From contig CAYYSY010000138.1 of the NCBI GenBank assembly GCA_964474355.1, forward strand, positions 1-39,834: 39,834 nucleotides of DNA, given 5' to 3'. Source of the DNA: CAYYSY01 sp964474355. Its GTDB lineage: Bacteria; Myxococcota_A; UBA9160; UBA4427. The notes beneath the pieces were generated by a model. The model saw only the letters and a program-made list of their open reading frames with translations. It searched no databases and was not told the origin of the DNA. Positions 22,878 to 31,188 of this stretch are shown piece after piece. Every line of letters starts with the position of its first letter. Within the stretch, counting starts at the first letter, position 1. Position numbers and translations under genes: made by a program.

Positions 22878-23705
22878 TCAGCGCCCCTTGAACTCGGGGC
22901 TGCGCTTCTCGCTGAACGCCGCGACCGCCTCGCGGTAGTCGTCCGTCATGGCGCCGCGCACCATGCGGTCGGCCTCGTAGTCCATGCAGGTCGCGAGATC
23001 GGCGTGGAGCGCGCGGTTCAGGTTCGACTTCATGAACCGCATCGAGATCGGCGGGCCGCTCGCCAGCTGCCGCGCCATCTCGAATGCAGCGTCTGCGAGC
23101 TCCGCCTCCGGTACGACGCGGTTGAAGAGACCGAGCTCGAGGCACTCGTCCGCGCCGAGGCGATCGGACAGGAAGTAGATCTCGCGCGCCTTCGCCGGCC
23201 CGACGAGCTGCGTGAGGAACCAGCTGCCGCCGTAGTCGCCCGACAGCCCCACGCGCACGAACGAGGTCAGCAGGAAGCCCCGCTCGCTCGCGATCCGCAG
23301 ATCGCACGAGAGCGCGATCGAGAAGCCTGCCCCGGCCGCGGCGCCGGGCAGCGCACAGAGCGTCGGCTTCGGCATCTCGTGCAGCATCCGCGGCAGCTGA
23401 TGCTCCCAGCGAAGCTGGCGCTGCCGGTCCTCCATCGAGGGCGGCTTGCCGTCCTGCTTCATCTTCTTCGTGTCGCCGCCCGAGCAGAAGGCGGTGCCCG
23501 CACCGGTCAGCAGCACACAGCCGACGGCGTCGTCGGCTGCGAGATCGCGAACGAGCGTGTAGAGGCCCTCCTTCATGTCCATCGTGAGCGCGTTCTTCGC
23601 CTCGGGCCGATTCAGACTGACGGTCGCGACGCGCTCGCGCACGTCGCAGAGCAGCTCGCCGGTTCCGGTCTCGATCACCCGCACGTCGCTTCCCGTTTCG
23701 GCCAT
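22878..23705 (-). CDS. Enoyl-CoA hydratase/isomerase family protein lacking both classic Glu
   Basis: A 275-residue crotonase-fold protein. VATVSLNRPEAKNALTMDMKEGLYTLVRDL and GTAFCSGGDTKKMKQDG are typical of the family, the latter forming part of the CoA oxyanion site. The hydratase glutamates are not kept: the GGCE position reads GAGFS, and the PE position reads TSFV. An Asp in VGLSGDYGGSWFLTQLVG aligns with the catalytic Asp of isomerase members such as PaaG, so isomerisation or another reaction is more likely than hydration. It is 7 bases downstream of the 24495-23713 gene on the minus strand and co-transcribed with it. Confidence 0.84.
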   Translation of the reverse strand: MAETGSDVRVIETGTGELLCDVRERVATVSLNRPEAKNALTMDMKEGLYTLVRDLAADDAVGCVLLTGAGTAFCSGGDTKKMKQDGKPPSMEDRQRQLRWEHQLPRMLHEMPKPTLCALPGAAAGAGFSIALSCDLRIASERGFLLTSFVRVGLSGDYGGSWFLTQLVGPAKAREIYFLSDRLGADECLELGLFNRVVPEAELADAAFEMARQLASGPPISMRFMKSNLNRALHADLATCMDYEADRMVRGAMTDDYREAVAAFSEKRSPEFKGR

Positions 23706-23712
23706 GCTCGCG

Positions 23713-24495
23713 CTAGCGCCTCCGGTACTTCGGCTCGCGGCCTTCGGCGCGGGCCGCCTTCATCTCGGCGTAGTCCTCCGAAGCGAAGACCATCGACTGA
23801 GCGACCGACTCCTCCTGCAGCGAGGCCCGGACGTCGGGATTGACCAGCCGCGTGAACGTGCGACGGAACATCTTGACCGTGAAGGGCGGCGCCTTGGCGA
23901 TGGTCTGCGCGATCTCGATCACGGTGTCGTCGAGCTCGGCTTCGGGCACCACCCGCGAGACGATGCCGTGGCGCAGCGCCTCGTCGGCCTCCATGACGCG
24001 ACCCGTGAGGCACAGGTCGGCCGCCACACCGTGCCCGGCCATGTGGAAGAGCCGCGCGGTGCCGCCGCTGTCGGGCACGACGCCGTGGCCGATCTCCGGC
24101 AGCATCATGCGCGCGCCCTCGGCGGCGACGCGCATGTCGCAGAGCAGTGCCCGCTCGAAGGAGCCGCCGATCGTCCAGCCCTTCATCGCGACGATGATCG
24201 GCACCTCGAGCGTGAAGAAGGCCTGGGTGCCCGCGTGGCCGCGCTCGATGAAGTCGAAGTCGCTGATGTCCTCGGTGCGCACGCCCAGCTCACTCGTGTC
24301 GCGCCCCGACGAGAACGACTTGCCCTCGCCGCGCCAGACGACGGCCCGCACCTCGGGCATGCCGTGGAGCTCGTCGAGCGCCGCGAAGAGCTGGCGGTCC
24401 ATCTCGTCGTTGGCCGCGTTGTGCTTCTCGGGCCTGTCGTTCGTGAGGATCGCGACGTGACCGTCGACCTCGAGTCGGATGAGTTCGCTGCTCAT
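23713..24495 (-). CDS. Enoyl-CoA hydratase/isomerase family protein
   Basis: A 260-residue crotonase-fold protein, the first of the two-gene minus-strand pair. LEVDGHVAILTNDRPEKHNAANDEMDRQLFAALDEL, GEGKSFSSGRDTSELG, and GWTIGGSFERALLCDMRVAAEGARMMLPEIGHGVVPDSGGTARLFH are diagnostic. The E of GGSFE and the E of MMLPE match the two hydratase glutamates, and an Asp in VVPDSGG is also present, so hydratase or isomerase chemistry is possible. An alternative family name is 2-(1,2-epoxy)phenylacetyl-CoA isomerase-like. The ATG is preceded by a GGGATCC region without a clear Shine-Dalgarno site. It is divergent from the SDR at 24636. Confidence 0.86.
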   Translation of the reverse strand: MSSELIRLEVDGHVAILTNDRPEKHNAANDEMDRQLFAALDELHGMPEVRAVVWRGEGKSFSSGRDTSELGVRTEDISDFDFIERGHAGTQAFFTLEVPIIVAMKGWTIGGSFERALLCDMRVAAEGARMMLPEIGHGVVPDSGGTARLFHMAGHGVAADLCLTGRVMEADEALRHGIVSRVVPEAELDDTVIEIAQTIAKAPPFTVKMFRRTFTRLVNPDVRASLQEESVAQSMVFASEDYAEMKAARAEGREPKYRRR

Positions 24496-24635
24496 GGAAG
24501 GGATCCCGGGGCCAGGGCGCGGCTTCGACGCGCAATCAGGGGGCTATCATCCCGCGTCCGCCCTCGCTGCGCCAACGCGGTGCGCGTGACGTGGATCTCT
24601 CCCGACGTGAGCGTCGATCCCGAGGAGCAACGAAG

Positions 24636-25523
24636 ATGGGCCTTCCCGATCCCCCTCCGCTGGGCGAGAGCGCTCTGCCCGCCGGCACCTTCGACGGTCA
24701 GACCGTCATGGTCACCGGCGGCGGCACCGGCCTCGGCAAGGCCATCGCCGTCGAGTTCGCCCGGCTCGGCGCGAAGCTCGCCATCGTGAGCCGCAGCGCG
24801 GACCACCGCAAGGCCGGCATCGCAGCGATCGAAGCGGTGGGGGGCGACGTCATGGACGTCTACTGCGACATCCGGCAGCCCGACTCGGTCGCTGAGGCCT
24901 TCGATGCGGTCGAGGCCCGCTTCGGCCTGCCCGACGTGCTCGTGAACAACGCGGCGGGCAACTTCCCGGTGCCCGCCGAAGACATGTCGCCCAACGCGTG
25001 GCGCACCGTCGTCGACATCGTGCTGAACGGCACGTTCTACTGCTCGCGCGAGTTCGGCCGCCGTCACATCGCCACCGAGACGCCCGGCAACATGATCGAC
25101 ATCGGCGCCGCCTACTCGTGGACGGGGGGCCCTGGCTTCGCACACTCGGCCGCGGCCAAGGCGGGCGTCAAGAACATGGTCGAGAGCCTCGCCGTCGAGT
25201 GGGCCCCCTACGGCATTCGCGTGAACGGCCTGGTGCCCGGCCTCTTCCCGCACGAGGACGAGACCCAGGCGATCCGCTCCGTGCCCGAGCGCCGCAAGAG
25301 CGAGGCGCTGCGGACACCCGCCCACCGCGTCGGTCAGCCACACGAGCTCGGCTGGGCCGCGACGTTCCTGGCGTCGCCCTACGCGGCGTTCGTCACGGGC
25401 CACACGATGGTCGTCGACGGCGCGAACTGGCAGCGACGCGCGATGCTGATGCCCGAGTTCGTGCCGGTCCGGGAGCAGATGGGCAGGGGCCCGTTCACGC
25501 TGGAGAAGGCGGAGAAGAAGTAG
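24636..25523 (+). CDS. SDR of the 2,4-dienoyl-CoA reductase (DECR2) type
   Basis: A 295-residue SDR. VMVTGGGTGLGKAIAVEFARLGAKLAIVSRS gives the NADP-type fold with a Ser-Arg after the second strand. VLVNNAAGNFPVPAEDMSPNAWRTVVDIVLNGTFYCSREF matches the NCAAGNF segment of peroxisomal 2,4-dienoyl-CoA reductases. As in that family the canonical catalytic tyrosine is missing: the Y-x-x-x-K position reads S171-A-A-A-K175 (GFAHSAAAKAGVKNMVESLAVEWAPYGIRVN). It probably removes double bonds from dienoyl-CoA using NADPH. The ATG at 24636 follows GAGGAG. It heads a three-gene plus-strand operon. Confidence 0.84.
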   Translation: MGLPDPPPLGESALPAGTFDGQTVMVTGGGTGLGKAIAVEFARLGAKLAIVSRSADHRKAGIAAIEAVGGDVMDVYCDIRQPDSVAEAFDAVEARFGLPDVLVNNAAGNFPVPAEDMSPNAWRTVVDIVLNGTFYCSREFGRRHIATETPGNMIDIGAAYSWTGGPGFAHSAAAKAGVKNMVESLAVEWAPYGIRVNGLVPGLFPHEDETQAIRSVPERRKSEALRTPAHRVGQPHELGWAATFLASPYAAFVTGHTMVVDGANWQRRAMLMPEFVPVREQMGRGPFTLEKAEKK

Positions 25524-25574
25524 CCCCGCCGCTCCCGTCGCTTGCGGCCTCAGCGGCCGCATCAGGAGGACCGA

Positions 25575-26396
25575 ATGAGCCTCAGCCAACCGAAGGACGA
25601 CTGGTACATCGATCTCGAGATCGAGCCGCCGATCGCGACGCTCGTGCTCAACCGGCCCGAGAAGCTGAACGCCTGGAGCTGGGAGTCGGCGCGGCAGATC
25701 ACGACGCGCGCCGACGAGATCCGCTTCGACGACCGCATCCGCGTCGTCATCGTGCGCGCCGAGGGGCGGGCGTTCTGTGCCGGCGTCGACCTCGGCATGC
25801 CCGAAGACCGCATCACCGGCCGCTCGCCGGCCGAGAAGGTCCGCAACTACTACGAGAAGTTCCGCTGGGTGCACGAGCGCTTCAAGGTGCTCGCAAACCT
25901 GCCCCAGCCCGTGCTGATGGCGATCCACGGCTACTGCCTGGGCGCGGGTCTCGAGGTCGCGATGATGGGTGACATCCGCATCGCGAGCGACGACGCGAAG
26001 TTCGCGCTCCCCGAGCCGAAGGTCGGTGTCTCGATCGACGCGGGCGGCGACCTGCGACTCGTCACCGAGATCGGCGCGGCGTGGACGAAGCTGCTCGCCT
26101 TCACGGGCCGCCGCATCGACGCCGAGACCGCCGCGCGCATCGGCATCGTGCAGGAGGTCGTTCCGCGCGAAGAGCTCCTGCCCCACGTGCGCGCGCTCGC
26201 CGAGGATATCGCGAACAACGCGCCGCTCGGCGTGCAGGGCATCAAGCGGACGATCAACCACTATGCCGAGCGGGGCCTCGACGAGGCGCTGCAGTTCGAG
26301 GCGGCCAGCGCGTCGGTGCTCTTCACGTCGGACGACATGACGCTGGGCTACAAGGCAATGGCAGAGAAGCGCGACGCCGACTTCGAGGGCAAGTGA
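25575..26396 (+). CDS. Enoyl-CoA hydratase / dienoyl-CoA isomerase-like crotonase
   Basis: A 273-residue crotonase-fold protein. IATLVLNRPEKLNAWSWESARQI and GRAFCAGVDLGMPEDR form the CoA site, HGYCLGAGLEVAMMGDIRIASDDAKFALPEPKVGVSIDAGGDLRLV carries both glutamates (LE and PE) and an Asp eight residues after the second, the Glu/Asp spacing of delta3,5-delta2,4-dienoyl-CoA isomerases. The choice between hydratase and isomerase cannot be settled. The ATG at 25575 follows AGGAGGA 7 bases away. It sits in an operon between a dienoyl-CoA-reductase-type SDR and another SDR, which favours a role in unsaturated acyl-CoA handling. Confidence 0.88.
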   Translation: MSLSQPKDDWYIDLEIEPPIATLVLNRPEKLNAWSWESARQITTRADEIRFDDRIRVVIVRAEGRAFCAGVDLGMPEDRITGRSPAEKVRNYYEKFRWVHERFKVLANLPQPVLMAIHGYCLGAGLEVAMMGDIRIASDDAKFALPEPKVGVSIDAGGDLRLVTEIGAAWTKLLAFTGRRIDAETAARIGIVQEVVPREELLPHVRALAEDIANNAPLGVQGIKRTINHYAERGLDEALQFEAASASVLFTSDDMTLGYKAMAEKRDADFEGK

Positions 26397-26418
26397 GCGT
26401 GCCCGCGGAGGAGAGCCG

Positions 26419-27258
26419 ATGAGCCCCAGCGAAGACCGTCGGGTTGCGTTCGTCACCGGAGCCAGCCGCGGCATCGGCAAGGCGGCTGCCATCGCGCTGG
26501 CGAGCAAGGGCTTCGACGTCGTCGTCACCGCGCGCACCGTGCACGAGGGCCAGGCGGCCGACGGCTCCGATCTGCCGGGCAGCATCGAGACGACGGCGGA
26601 GGCCGTACGCGCCCAGGGGCGGGAGGCGCTGGCGCTTCGCCTCGACCTGCTCGACCGCGCGTCGATCGACGCGGCTCTCGACGAGACCTTTTCGCGCTGG
26701 GGCCGCATCGACGTCCTGCTGAACAACGGCATCTACACCGGCGACGTCACCATGCAGCACGTGCTCGACCTCGACCACGGCGAGGTCGCGAAGCTCTTCG
26801 AAGCCAACGTCTTCGCTCAGCTCCACATCGTGCAGCGCGTCGCTTCACGCATGATCGAGGCGGGGGGCGGCACCATCATCGACATGGTCTCGGCAGCGGG
26901 CATGACCGATCCGCCCGCGCCAGCGGGCCGCGGCGGCTGGGGCTTCGCATACGCCGCGAGCAAGGCCGCCTTCCAGCGCCTCGTCGGCGTGCTCGCGATC
27001 GAGCATCCGAAGGCGGGGCTCCGGCTCTTCAACCTCGAGCCCGGCTTCGTCGTCACCGAGGCGATGGTCCTTCACGACCCCGATGGCCACTTCGAGCAGT
27101 TCGGCGGCGCCCCGCCCTCGGTGCCCGCCGCGGTGATCGCCTGGCTCGCCTCCTCCGACCAGGCAGATGCCTTCCTGGGGCAGACGGTGAGCGCGCAGCG
27201 CGTCGCGCTGGACCAGCGGCTGCACGACGACTGGCGAACGGCCGTTCGATCCGAGTGA
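26419..27258 (+). CDS. Short-chain dehydrogenase/reductase (SDR), third gene of the operon
   Basis: A 279-residue SDR. FVTGASRGIGKAAAIALASKG at residues 11-31 binds nucleotide, LNNGIYTGDV stands at the NNAG position, and WGFAYAASKAAFQRLVGVLAIEHPKAGLRLFNLEPG places Y178 and K182 with S158 (MVSAAGM). An insertion after TART (HEGQAADGSDLPGSIETTAEAVRAQG) is characteristic of one bacterial SDR group with a longer adenine-side loop. The ATG at 26419 follows GGAGGAGAG, 22 bases after the hydratase stop. It ends the operon; no terminator hairpin is obvious in the next 200 bases. Confidence 0.86.
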   Translation: MSPSEDRRVAFVTGASRGIGKAAAIALASKGFDVVVTARTVHEGQAADGSDLPGSIETTAEAVRAQGREALALRLDLLDRASIDAALDETFSRWGRIDVLLNNGIYTGDVTMQHVLDLDHGEVAKLFEANVFAQLHIVQRVASRMIEAGGGTIIDMVSAAGMTDPPAPAGRGGWGFAYAASKAAFQRLVGVLAIEHPKAGLRLFNLEPGFVVTEAMVLHDPDGHFEQFGGAPPSVPAAVIAWLASSDQADAFLGQTVSAQRVALDQRLHDDWRTAVRSE

Positions 27259-27368
27259 TGGGGTGCTCTACCTCGTCGATTCAAGCCGTGACGTCGGTGC
27301 GTTTCGTTCCCGCAAGGATCGATCTCTCTTTGTCATACCGGCTCGTATTCCGAATCCACGATCATCCG

Positions 27369-27395
27369 TTTGGGCGATGGGCGAGCGCATATAAT
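27369..27395 (+). promoter_or_regulatory. Candidate promoter for the short ORF and LuxR-type gene
   Basis: TATAAT at 27390-27395 is the best -10 hexamer in the window, in a locally AT-richer gap (27259-27481). The upstream hexamer TTTGGG (27369-27374, spacing 15) is a poor -35. The position, about 87 bases before the short ORF's start, suits a leader transcript. The rest of this gap holds nothing gene-like. Confidence 0.4.
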
Positions 27396-27481
27396 CGACC
27401 ACGCTGTGGCGGCAATGGAATCGGGGCCCGGTCGCATCGCCGAGTAAGGGTGGGCGACGGTCGCGTACGGAGACGGCCATC

Positions 27482-27709
27482 GTGGTGCGAAGCAACGGGA
27501 GCATCAGCGAAGACAGTCAGCTCCCATCCGAGCTGACCGGATTCATCTCCGACGCAGCCGCGGCTCCCGAGCTCTGGCCGGCCTTCCTCGAACGCTCTAT
27601 CAGCGTGCTCGAGTCGACACGATGGCCGCACTCATCACGGCACGGGCTGTCGCCCCACGGCGCGCGATGCACGCCTTTCGGCGCATCACGCGCGTGGAGT
27701 CGCCCATGA
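27482..27709 (+). CDS. 75-residue ORF duplicating the N terminus of the LuxR-type regulator
   Basis: GTG start with GGAG nine bases upstream. Residues 14-45 (LPSELTGFISDAAAAPELWPAFLERSISVLEST) align with residues 13-43 of the next protein (LLSELTCLIYDAAIDPGIWPRFLERLGKVLE) with L-SELT, DAA, WP-FLER and VLE kept; the DNA is also recognisably related. After that the frame is unrelated Ser/His/Arg-rich sequence. The TGA overlaps the regulator's ATG as ATGA at 27706-27709, the usual sign of translational coupling. It may be a remnant of a tandem duplication or a functional small partner. Confidence 0.5.
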   Translation: MVRSNGSISEDSQLPSELTGFISDAAAAPELWPAFLERSISVLESTRWPHSSRHGLSPHGARCTPFGASRAWSRP

Positions 27710-28866
27710 ACGCGAGACCCGGACTCGGGCTGCTGGATGACGCCCCGCTCCTCTCCGAGCTGACCTGCCTCATCTACGACGCAGCGATCGATCCCGGCAT
27801 CTGGCCCCGCTTTCTCGAGCGTCTCGGCAAGGTGCTGGAGCTGCACTCGATCAGCTTCGTGATGTCGAGCACCATGCCCGATGGTCAGGTCGGCGCCCTG
27901 CCCGCGACATGGGGACACGAGGATGCAGTCGTCGCCGACTACCAGGCCCACTATGCGAGGATCGATCCACATCGGCAGCGCGCAGTCCATCTGCCCGCCG
28001 GCACCGTGGCCGTCGCCGATCAGCTTCTGCCCGACGACGAGTTCGTGCTCACCGAGTACTTCAACGAGTTCTACGCCCCCTCCGGCATGCGCCACGGCTT
28101 CGCGGCCATCCTCCACAACGAGCGCGGCATGACGAGCGGCCTGACCGGCCACCGTGGCCACGATCGACCGCCTCCCGGAGCCCTGGAGATCGCATTCCTC
28201 GGCCTGATCACACCCCACCTCCAGCGTGCGCGATCACTGTCGGTCAAGCTCGGCACGCTGTCCTCGCACGAGCACATCGTGGACGACGTGCTCGACCGGC
28301 TGCCGATCGGCCTCGTGTTCTTCGATGCGAAGGGAAGCTTCCTCCGCGCCAACACACGCGGCGAGCGGATCCTGCTGGAGCACGACGGTCTCGGTGTGGC
28401 GCGCGGCCAGCTCGTGACCGACGGCACGCGCAATACACGGTTGCTCCAGCAGATGATCGGGAAGGCGTGCAGCAACGAGCCCGCGCGCATGGACGGTCCG
28501 ATGAACCTGCGCCTCGAGCGGCCCTCGGGTCGCCGCGAGCTCGAGGTGATGGCCTGCCCGATCGACCCCGCCTCCGAGGCGTGGAGCGATGGACGCGCCG
28601 CCGCATTCCTCGTCGTCAGCGACGGAGAGGCCGAGCTCACGAGCGCCGCCGGGCGGCTGCGCGATCTGTACGGACTGAGCGACGCCGAGTCGAAGCTCGC
28701 CGTGGCCCTCGCGCGCGGCATCACGGTGAAGCAGTGGGCCGAGAAGCGACGGGTATCGATCGAGACCGTGCGCTGGCAGTTGAAGCAGGTCTTCGGCAAG
28801 ACCGGAGTCTCGCGGCAGTCGGATCTCATGCGGCTGGTCCTGCTCGGCCCCGCCCTCGCGAGCTGA
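27706..28866 (+). CDS. LuxR-type helix-turn-helix transcriptional regulator
   Basis: A 386-residue regulator. Residues 320-386 (LRDLYGLSDAESKLAVALARGITVKQWAEKRRVSIETVRWQLKQVFGKTGVSRQSDLMRLV) form a LuxR/GerE DNA-binding domain: LS..E..L...LA.G, then a helix-turn-helix with S-x-E-T-V-R. The N-terminal 300 residues contain no response-regulator receiver or GAF signature I can name. A middle part (VDDVLDRLPIGLVFFDAKGSFLRANTRGERILLEHDGL) looks PAS-like, suggesting a small-ligand or redox sensor. The start at 27706 follows GTGGAG. It may regulate the adjacent catabolic genes, though no target site is shown. Confidence 0.85.
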   Translation: MNARPGLGLLDDAPLLSELTCLIYDAAIDPGIWPRFLERLGKVLELHSISFVMSSTMPDGQVGALPATWGHEDAVVADYQAHYARIDPHRQRAVHLPAGTVAVADQLLPDDEFVLTEYFNEFYAPSGMRHGFAAILHNERGMTSGLTGHRGHDRPPPGALEIAFLGLITPHLQRARSLSVKLGTLSSHEHIVDDVLDRLPIGLVFFDAKGSFLRANTRGERILLEHDGLGVARGQLVTDGTRNTRLLQQMIGKACSNEPARMDGPMNLRLERPSGRRELEVMACPIDPASEAWSDGRAAAFLVVSDGEAELTSAAGRLRDLYGLSDAESKLAVALARGITVKQWAEKRRVSIETVRWQLKQVFGKTGVSRQSDLMRLVLLGPALAS

Positions 28867-28878
28867 CGCCCGCGCCCA

Positions 28879-30531
28879 TCAGCGCTTCGTGTCGACCAGC
28901 TCCGCCGGGCTCCTCATCTCATCCTCGAGCTTCTTCTGGATCGCCTGCCTGCGCTGCTGCAGCTCGCGATGGGTGATCGAGTCGACCTCGTCCTCGAGCC
29001 CGAGCGCCTGGCGCGCCCCCGACAGGTCGATCGCGGTCTTCGACGGGTCGAAGCCGATCTGGGCCGCGATGACATCGGCGTGGCGCGTCGCGAAGTAGCC
29101 GTAGATGCGCGCGATCTGGGAGAACATGTCGAGATCGGGTGCGAGTGTCGCGACCGCGCCGTCGAAGAAGAGCATGCCCTTCACGTAGAGCATGAGATGC
29201 TTGGGCAGCCGTGCGCCCTGCGCGAGCAGGCCCTTCAACACGTCCTGGATCTCGGCCGCGAGCTCCTCGCCGCTCATCTTGGTCGGGTCGCGCACCGGGT
29301 GATCGATCTTGAGCAGCGTGATCAACGCGTCGAGGTCGGCATCTTCGGGCAGCGCCCCGAGCTCGCGGAACGCCTCGAGCTGCCCCCGCACGTCGTTGGC
29401 GGCGCCCGTCATCATCATCCGCATGAACGCGTGCCGCTGCTTCTCGCCCATGCGACCGGTGATGCCATAGTCGAAGAGCGCGACCCGGCCATCGGGCATC
29501 ACGAAGAGGTTGCCGCCGTGCAGGTCGCCGTGGAAGACGCCGTAGATCATGGCGCCCTCGAGGAAGGTCACCAGCATGCCGTGCAGCAGCTCGGCGGTGT
29601 CGATGCCCGCGTCCCGCATGCCGTCGAGATCGTCGTAGTGCAGACCCGAGAGCCGCTCCATCACCAGCAGGCGCGGCGTCACGAGCTCGGGATGCGGCCG
29701 CGGCACGACGATCAGCGTCTGCCCGGCATCGTGCAGCACCGCCGCGACGTCGAGCATGTTCTCGGCCTCGAGCCGGAAGTCGAGCTCCTCGACGATCGTC
29801 TCCGCGAAGAGCTCGACGAGCGCGGGCGGGTTCGCGAGCGCCGCGACCGGGATGCGCCCGACGAGCACGGGTGCGATCCAGGCCATGGCAGCGATGTCGG
29901 CGCGCACGCGGTCTGCGACGCCCGGCCGCTGCACCTTGACCACGACCTCCTCGCCGGTCCGCAGCTTCGCCCGATGCACCTGAGCGATCGACGCGGCGGC
30001 GAGCGGCTCGGGGTCGAGCTCGGCGAAGACGTCCTCGATCTTCGCGCCGAGCTCGGCCTCGATGTGCGGCCGCACCTCCGCGAAGGGCACCGCCGGCACC
30101 TGATCACGGCATCGCTTGAACTCCTCGACGAGCTCGTCGGGGAAGAGCCCCTGCGCAGACGACACGATCTGACCGAGCTTGATGTAGGCGGGACCGAGCT
30201 TCTCGAACGCGACGCGCAGCCGCCGAGAGAGCCCCGCGCGCGACGCTTCGCCGCCTCGACGGCGCTCGCGCAGCGCCCACACGAGCACCGCCCCCCCGAC
30301 CAGCCACGCAGCCTTGAGGAAGCGCCCGAGCGGGGGGATCGCGCGGCGGCGGCAGAGGTCGGGCACCTCGGCGCGGGTCTGGGCGCGCACGCGGTCGAGA
30401 TCACCGAGCCACGTGAGCTCGACGAGGTCGACCACCCAGGGGCCGTGGTCACTGAACGCGAAGCGCTCGGCGTCGACCGGCGCGTCCACTGCCTCGGTCC
30501 CGGACGCGACGACCTGCTCGTCGGCTTCCAT
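28879..30531 (-). CDS. UbiB/ABC1/ADCK family atypical kinase
   Basis: A 550-residue protein with the full UbiB-type signature. KLGQ at 118-121 (LGPAYIKLGQIVSSAQGLFPDELVEEFKRCRDQVP) is the KxGQ motif unique to the family, AAASIAQVH at 178-186 is the Ala-rich nucleotide loop, K199 is in VVVKVQRPGV, and HGDLHGGN (334-341) with DYG (354-356) are the catalytic and metal-binding segments. One or two hydrophobic stretches near residues 74-88 and at the C terminus could anchor it to membrane. The family supports lipid/quinone biosynthesis by an ATPase role. Its ATG overlaps the upstream SnoaL-like gene's TGA by one base (TGATG). Confidence 0.92.
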   Translation of the reverse strand: MEADEQVVASGTEAVDAPVDAERFAFSDHGPWVVDLVELTWLGDLDRVRAQTRAEVPDLCRRRAIPPLGRFLKAAWLVGGAVLVWALRERRRGGEASRAGLSRRLRVAFEKLGPAYIKLGQIVSSAQGLFPDELVEEFKRCRDQVPAVPFAEVRPHIEAELGAKIEDVFAELDPEPLAAASIAQVHRAKLRTGEEVVVKVQRPGVADRVRADIAAMAWIAPVLVGRIPVAALANPPALVELFAETIVEELDFRLEAENMLDVAAVLHDAGQTLIVVPRPHPELVTPRLLVMERLSGLHYDDLDGMRDAGIDTAELLHGMLVTFLEGAMIYGVFHGDLHGGNLFVMPDGRVALFDYGITGRMGEKQRHAFMRMMMTGAANDVRGQLEAFRELGALPEDADLDALITLLKIDHPVRDPTKMSGEELAAEIQDVLKGLLAQGARLPKHLMLYVKGMLFFDGAVATLAPDLDMFSQIARIYGYFATRHADVIAAQIGFDPSKTAIDLSGARQALGLEDEVDSITHRELQQRRQAIQKKLEDEMRSPAELVDTKR

Positions 30532-31076
30532 CAGCCCCCGCTCCCCTCGCTCGGCTCTTCGCTCGCGTCGTCACCGGTCTGCCAGAACGACTGCCACGTC
30601 TCGAGCGACTCGGGCAGATCGCCACGGCCCGTATGATGCCGGGGCCACTCGGCGGGTGCGAGCTGGAGCGGATCGTCGCCCAGCTCTGCGCCGTAGAAGA
30701 GCCGGTGCCGGCGCCGCACGAAGCGCCAGCCTTCGGGTCTCCGCTCGTACGTATCGTCGTACCGGATCGCCTGCTGAATCCAGCGATCCCCGTCCTGGAT
30801 CTCCGCCCGGCAGTACACGATGCCCCGCGCGCGCTCGTCGCTCTCGAAGTCGATCACGTGGTTGCCGACGAAGAGAATCGAGATGCCGATCGCGCGCAGC
30901 TGGCGGTCGAAGTCGGCGCGCAGCGCGTCCCGTCCCCGCGTCTCGCGGCCCACGCGCACGTCGTCGACGAAGAGCGCGACGAGGGCGTCGAGATCTCGCG
31001 CGTCGATGGCGACGGCGTAGCGCGAGGCGAGCTGCCGGATCTCGCTCTCGGCAATGAGTCTCTCGAGGTCGTCCAA
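30531..31076 (-). CDS. SnoaL-like / NTF2-fold protein coupled to the UbiB-like gene
   Basis: A 181-residue protein. I set the start at a TTG at 31074-31076 (LDDLERLIAESEIRQLASRYAVAIDARDLDALVALFVDDV), since GGGAGAG lies 7-8 bases before it; a longer frame upstream encodes unlikely Arg-rich sequence. RETRGRDALRADFDRQLRAIGISILFVGNHVIDFES and GIVYCRAEIQDGDRWIQQAIRYDDTYERRPEGWRFVRRRHRLFYG are the sheet strands of the SnoaL_4 group. Function unknown. Its stop overlaps the UbiB-like start, so they are co-translated, and it is divergent from the isochorismatase-fold gene. Confidence 0.76.
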   Translation of the reverse strand: MDDLERLIAESEIRQLASRYAVAIDARDLDALVALFVDDVRVGRETRGRDALRADFDRQLRAIGISILFVGNHVIDFESDERARGIVYCRAEIQDGDRWIQQAIRYDDTYERRPEGWRFVRRRHRLFYGAELGDDPLQLAPAEWPRHHTGRGDLPESLETWQSFWQTGDDASEEPSEGSGG

Positions 31077-31188
31077 GCGCCTGCTCTCCCGTCGTTCCCC
31101 GGCGTGCCAGCCGGGGCGGCGCCGACCTCGCCATGATAGGTTCGGGGCCCGCCTCGACGGCCCGAAGGCGATCAGAGAAGGAGCGCCC

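Noticed and set aside
24492..26732. A 746-codon minus-strand frame opposite the SDR and hydratase genes
   Set aside because: Low-complexity Arg/Leu/His-rich shadow with no domain, opposite well-supported genes.
27622..27705. Upstream start for the LuxR-type gene at 27622
   Set aside because: The extra residues are Arg/Ala-rich, overlap the short ORF in another frame and lack a ribosome binding site; the ATG at 27706 follows GTGGAG.
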